Assembly (NCBI RefSeq): GCF_009765985.1
Contig: NZ_LMUM01000015.1
Location: 1-64,000, forward strand
Origin: Acidobacterium sp. S8
GTDB taxonomy: Bacteria; Acidobacteriota; Terriglobia; Terriglobales; Acidobacteriaceae
Direction of reading: 5' to 3'
DNA length: 64,000 nucleotides
A program made the translations under genes and the position numbers. Shown in pieces: positions 62,560-64,000 of the stretch; the stretch's first letter is position 1; the number at the start of each line of letters is the position of its first letter. The notes beneath the pieces were generated by a model. The model saw only the letters and a list, made by a program, of their open reading frames with translations. It made no database searches and was not told the DNA's origin.

Positions 62560-63735
62560 CTACTTATTGTTCGCTGTTTCGGCCTCCACCCAATATGCGT
62601 TGCGAGCCCTCAACAGAAGCTCCGGTCTGTCCTTAAGACTTAATTTCAGAGCATGGAATCCAGAGTGTGGCAATTGTGGACGAAAGCTCAGGACATAGTA
62701 GTTTGGTACGTCATGCGAGATAGCTACCAGGTGCCTATTGAGCGTGTTTGCGTCCTTGAAGGTGAAGTACTCGCCGCCCGTTAGTTGCGCGACGGATTCG
62801 GGCACATTGCGCGCGAGTCCGTCCTTTGCGGCGATATACATCATCCGAGCCAGTCGCAACGGCGGGAGTAGATCACTGGCGCAGTCCAACGCCTGCACGC
62901 TACGCTTTCCGTGGGCATCCGGATCGGCATCGGGGTCGTGGCTCATGCAACCACCCGGGGAATATGGCTCGTCCGAGTACGGACTTCCGCCCGGCCTGGG
63001 CAGCTCTGACGTCTGATGTTTCAGCGCCGATTTCGTACTAGAAAAGCCGAAACTATAGATCGAGGTATTTGTGTCGTCGACGGCGCGTATAGCGTTCTCG
63101 AAGCTCGTTTGGCTACCGATATCGATCGTCTCGCTGAATAACACAACGGCACGGCGATAGGCCGGCGGTTGCTTGGACAAAAGATTGATGCCGAAATTGA
63201 GCGCGTCAAGAATGGCTGCGCCCGGATCACCTTCGTGAAGGTTGGTAATCGTTTTGGCTGCCGCATCCGTATCGGCGATAAAATCCTGTTCGAGATGAGG
63301 CATGCTGTCGAAACTAACTACCGCAACACGATGTGGCACGTTGCCGATGATGGCATCGAGCACCGCCTCGAGATCGCGGTAGTCGTGCAGGTGTGACGCT
63401 CCCTGACCGCCGGTCTGTACGATGACCGCCAATGCCAGAGGTTGCGAGTCGGTATCGGACTCGAGTTGCAACGACTGCGGAACCCCGTCATCGGTGAGAA
63501 CGAAATCGTCGGCGTTGAGCGAGAAGACAATCTCGCCAGCCTTGGTCTTCACCAGGGCTGGCACCATTACTAAATTCGACCGCACGGTGATAGCCGGGAT
63601 TTCCATGCCAGCCAATGACTGTGCACTAGCCGTTGCAACGGCTAGTAAAATCATGCTCAACACAGGGGTTGCGATTGCGGAAAGCATATTCATTAGACGC
63701 AGCACCGAGTCAATGCGGGCGACGGTCGAATCCAA
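62560..63735 (-). CDS. Acidobacterial-type VWFA protein with degenerate MIDAS
   Basis: 391 aa (start at TTG 63735; ATG at 63693 or 63687 would also include the signal L-S-M-I-L-L-A-V-A-T-A-S-A-Q). The family's lead module is present (ITVRSNLVMVPALVKTKAGE, F-S-L-N-A-D-D-F-V-L-T-D-D-G-V-P-Q, about residues 49-85). The VWA follows, but the D-x-S-x-S motif reads V-I-V-Q-T-G-G, so metal binding as in the first copy (54.8 kb) is unlikely. A Pro/Asp-rich insert (about 245-290, P-G-G-S-P-Y-S-D-E-P-Y-S-P-G-G) interrupts the fold. Secreted, role unknown. Confidence 0.82.
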   Translation of the reverse strand: MDSTVARIDSVLRLMNMLSAIATPVLSMILLAVATASAQSLAGMEIPAITVRSNLVMVPALVKTKAGEIVFSLNADDFVLTDDGVPQSLQLESDTDSQPLALAVIVQTGGQGASHLHDYRDLEAVLDAIIGNVPHRVAVVSFDSMPHLEQDFIADTDAAAKTITNLHEGDPGAAILDALNFGINLLSKQPPAYRRAVVLFSETIDIGSQTSFENAIRAVDDTNTSIYSFGFSSTKSALKHQTSELPRPGGSPYSDEPYSPGGCMSHDPDADPDAHGKRSVQALDCASDLLPPLRLARMMYIAAKDGLARNVPESVAQLTGGEYFTFKDANTLNRHLVAISHDVPNYYVLSFRPQLPHSGFHALKLSLKDRPELLLRARNAYWVEAETANNK

Positions 63736-63912
63736 ATTTCCAACTTGTCATTGCTGGATGAGTTTCCGTACAGTGATCTACATCTGTAGAAATGAAGCAG
63801 CAAATCAGACAGAAGTTTTCTAACGTGAATGTTTTCGCGTCCCTGAGACGTACCAGATCACCCCAAGAAAAGCTGCTATTTTAATCCTGGAGTTTGACAC
63901 GAATCGTGCAAT

Positions 63913-63999
63913 TCACTTTTTCTCCGTAAGTGGCATGTACTGATCTCGCAGTTGCGTCTGGCGGCTTACCATGGGCACGGCTTCACCATCAATGAACAC
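63913..63999 (-). CDS. C-terminal end of a gene running in from the right
   Basis: On the minus strand an open frame enters from the window edge and encodes 28 residues (V-F-I-D-G-E-A-V-P-M-V-S-R-Q-T-Q-L-R-D-Q-Y) ending P-L-T-E-K-K and a TGA. The composition is protein-like, but the fragment is too short to identify. Confidence 0.35.
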   Translation of the reverse strand: MFIDGEAVPMVSRQTQLRDQYMPLTEKK

Positions 64000-64000
64000 C

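Noticed and set aside
1-64000. tRNA or rRNA genes, prophage, toxin-antitoxin or restriction-modification system
   Set aside because: Read for on both strands by motif. No cloverleaf, rRNA core, phage structural gene, or defence-type gene pair was found.

Overview
The window looks like a chromosomal segment from an Acidobacteriota genome, probably class Terriglobia (Terriglobus/Granulicella/Edaphobacter-like). This is an inference. It rests on two VWFA proteins of the acidobacterial type, TPR-rich secreted proteins, a glycine-rich TonB, a bacterial metallothionein and moderate GC content. No rRNA, tRNA or taxonomic marker gene is present to confirm it.

Region 1 (1-15.4 kb) is an exopolysaccharide locus of Wzx/Wzy type. 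It holds GT4 glycosyltransferases, an FkbM methyltransferase, a Wzx-like flippase, a Wza-like export lipoprotein/secretin partner (SLBB), a GT2, a Wzc-like tyrosine autokinase with a C-terminal Tyr cluster, a Wzy-like polymerase/ligase and a secreted heparinase II/III-like lyase. It is interrupted at 10.9-11.5 kb by a wrecked IS3-family element. Around 15.6-16.4 kb is a graveyard containing a second IS3 orfA scrap and a decayed RNase HI gene. A secreted LamG-like protein follows.

Region 2 (18.2-27.2 kb) is a signalling operon. A 1922-aa soluble hybrid histidine kinase carries nine near-identical 276-bp HAMP units plus divergent ones, then GAF, HisKA, HATPase and three receiver domains. It is followed within 20 nt each by a REC-PAS-histidine kinase and a single-domain response regulator. 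A secreted protein of unknown function closes the block at a strong bidirectional terminator.

Region 3 (27.3-43.5 kb) is a second glycan block. It includes a minus-strand operon (flippase fused to a ParB/sulfiredoxin-like C-terminal domain, STAS protein, small anchored secreted protein, thymidylate-kinase-like P-loop enzyme), a GH99/GH71-like hydrolase and a DPM-like GT2. A second minus-strand operon of four tightly coupled envelope proteins follows, then a 1408-aa TPR/beta-barrel protein that looks like a BcsC/PgaA-type outer-membrane exporter, and another GT4.

Region 4 (43.6-56.1 kb) holds a lipoprotein phosphoesterase with six Ig-like repeats, a Kef/CPA2 antiporter, a multicopper oxidase, a DUF5666-like protein, a TPR / nucleotidyltransferase / TonB run on the plus strand and an acidobacterial VWFA protein.

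Region 5 (56.1-64 kb) is a series of small genes: a metallothionein, several single- or few-TM proteins (two of them too short for routine gene calling), a zinc-ribbon protein, a DoxX-like protein, a frameshifted membrane gene, a DUF6979-like protein, a second VWFA protein with a degenerate MIDAS, and the tail of a further minus-strand gene.
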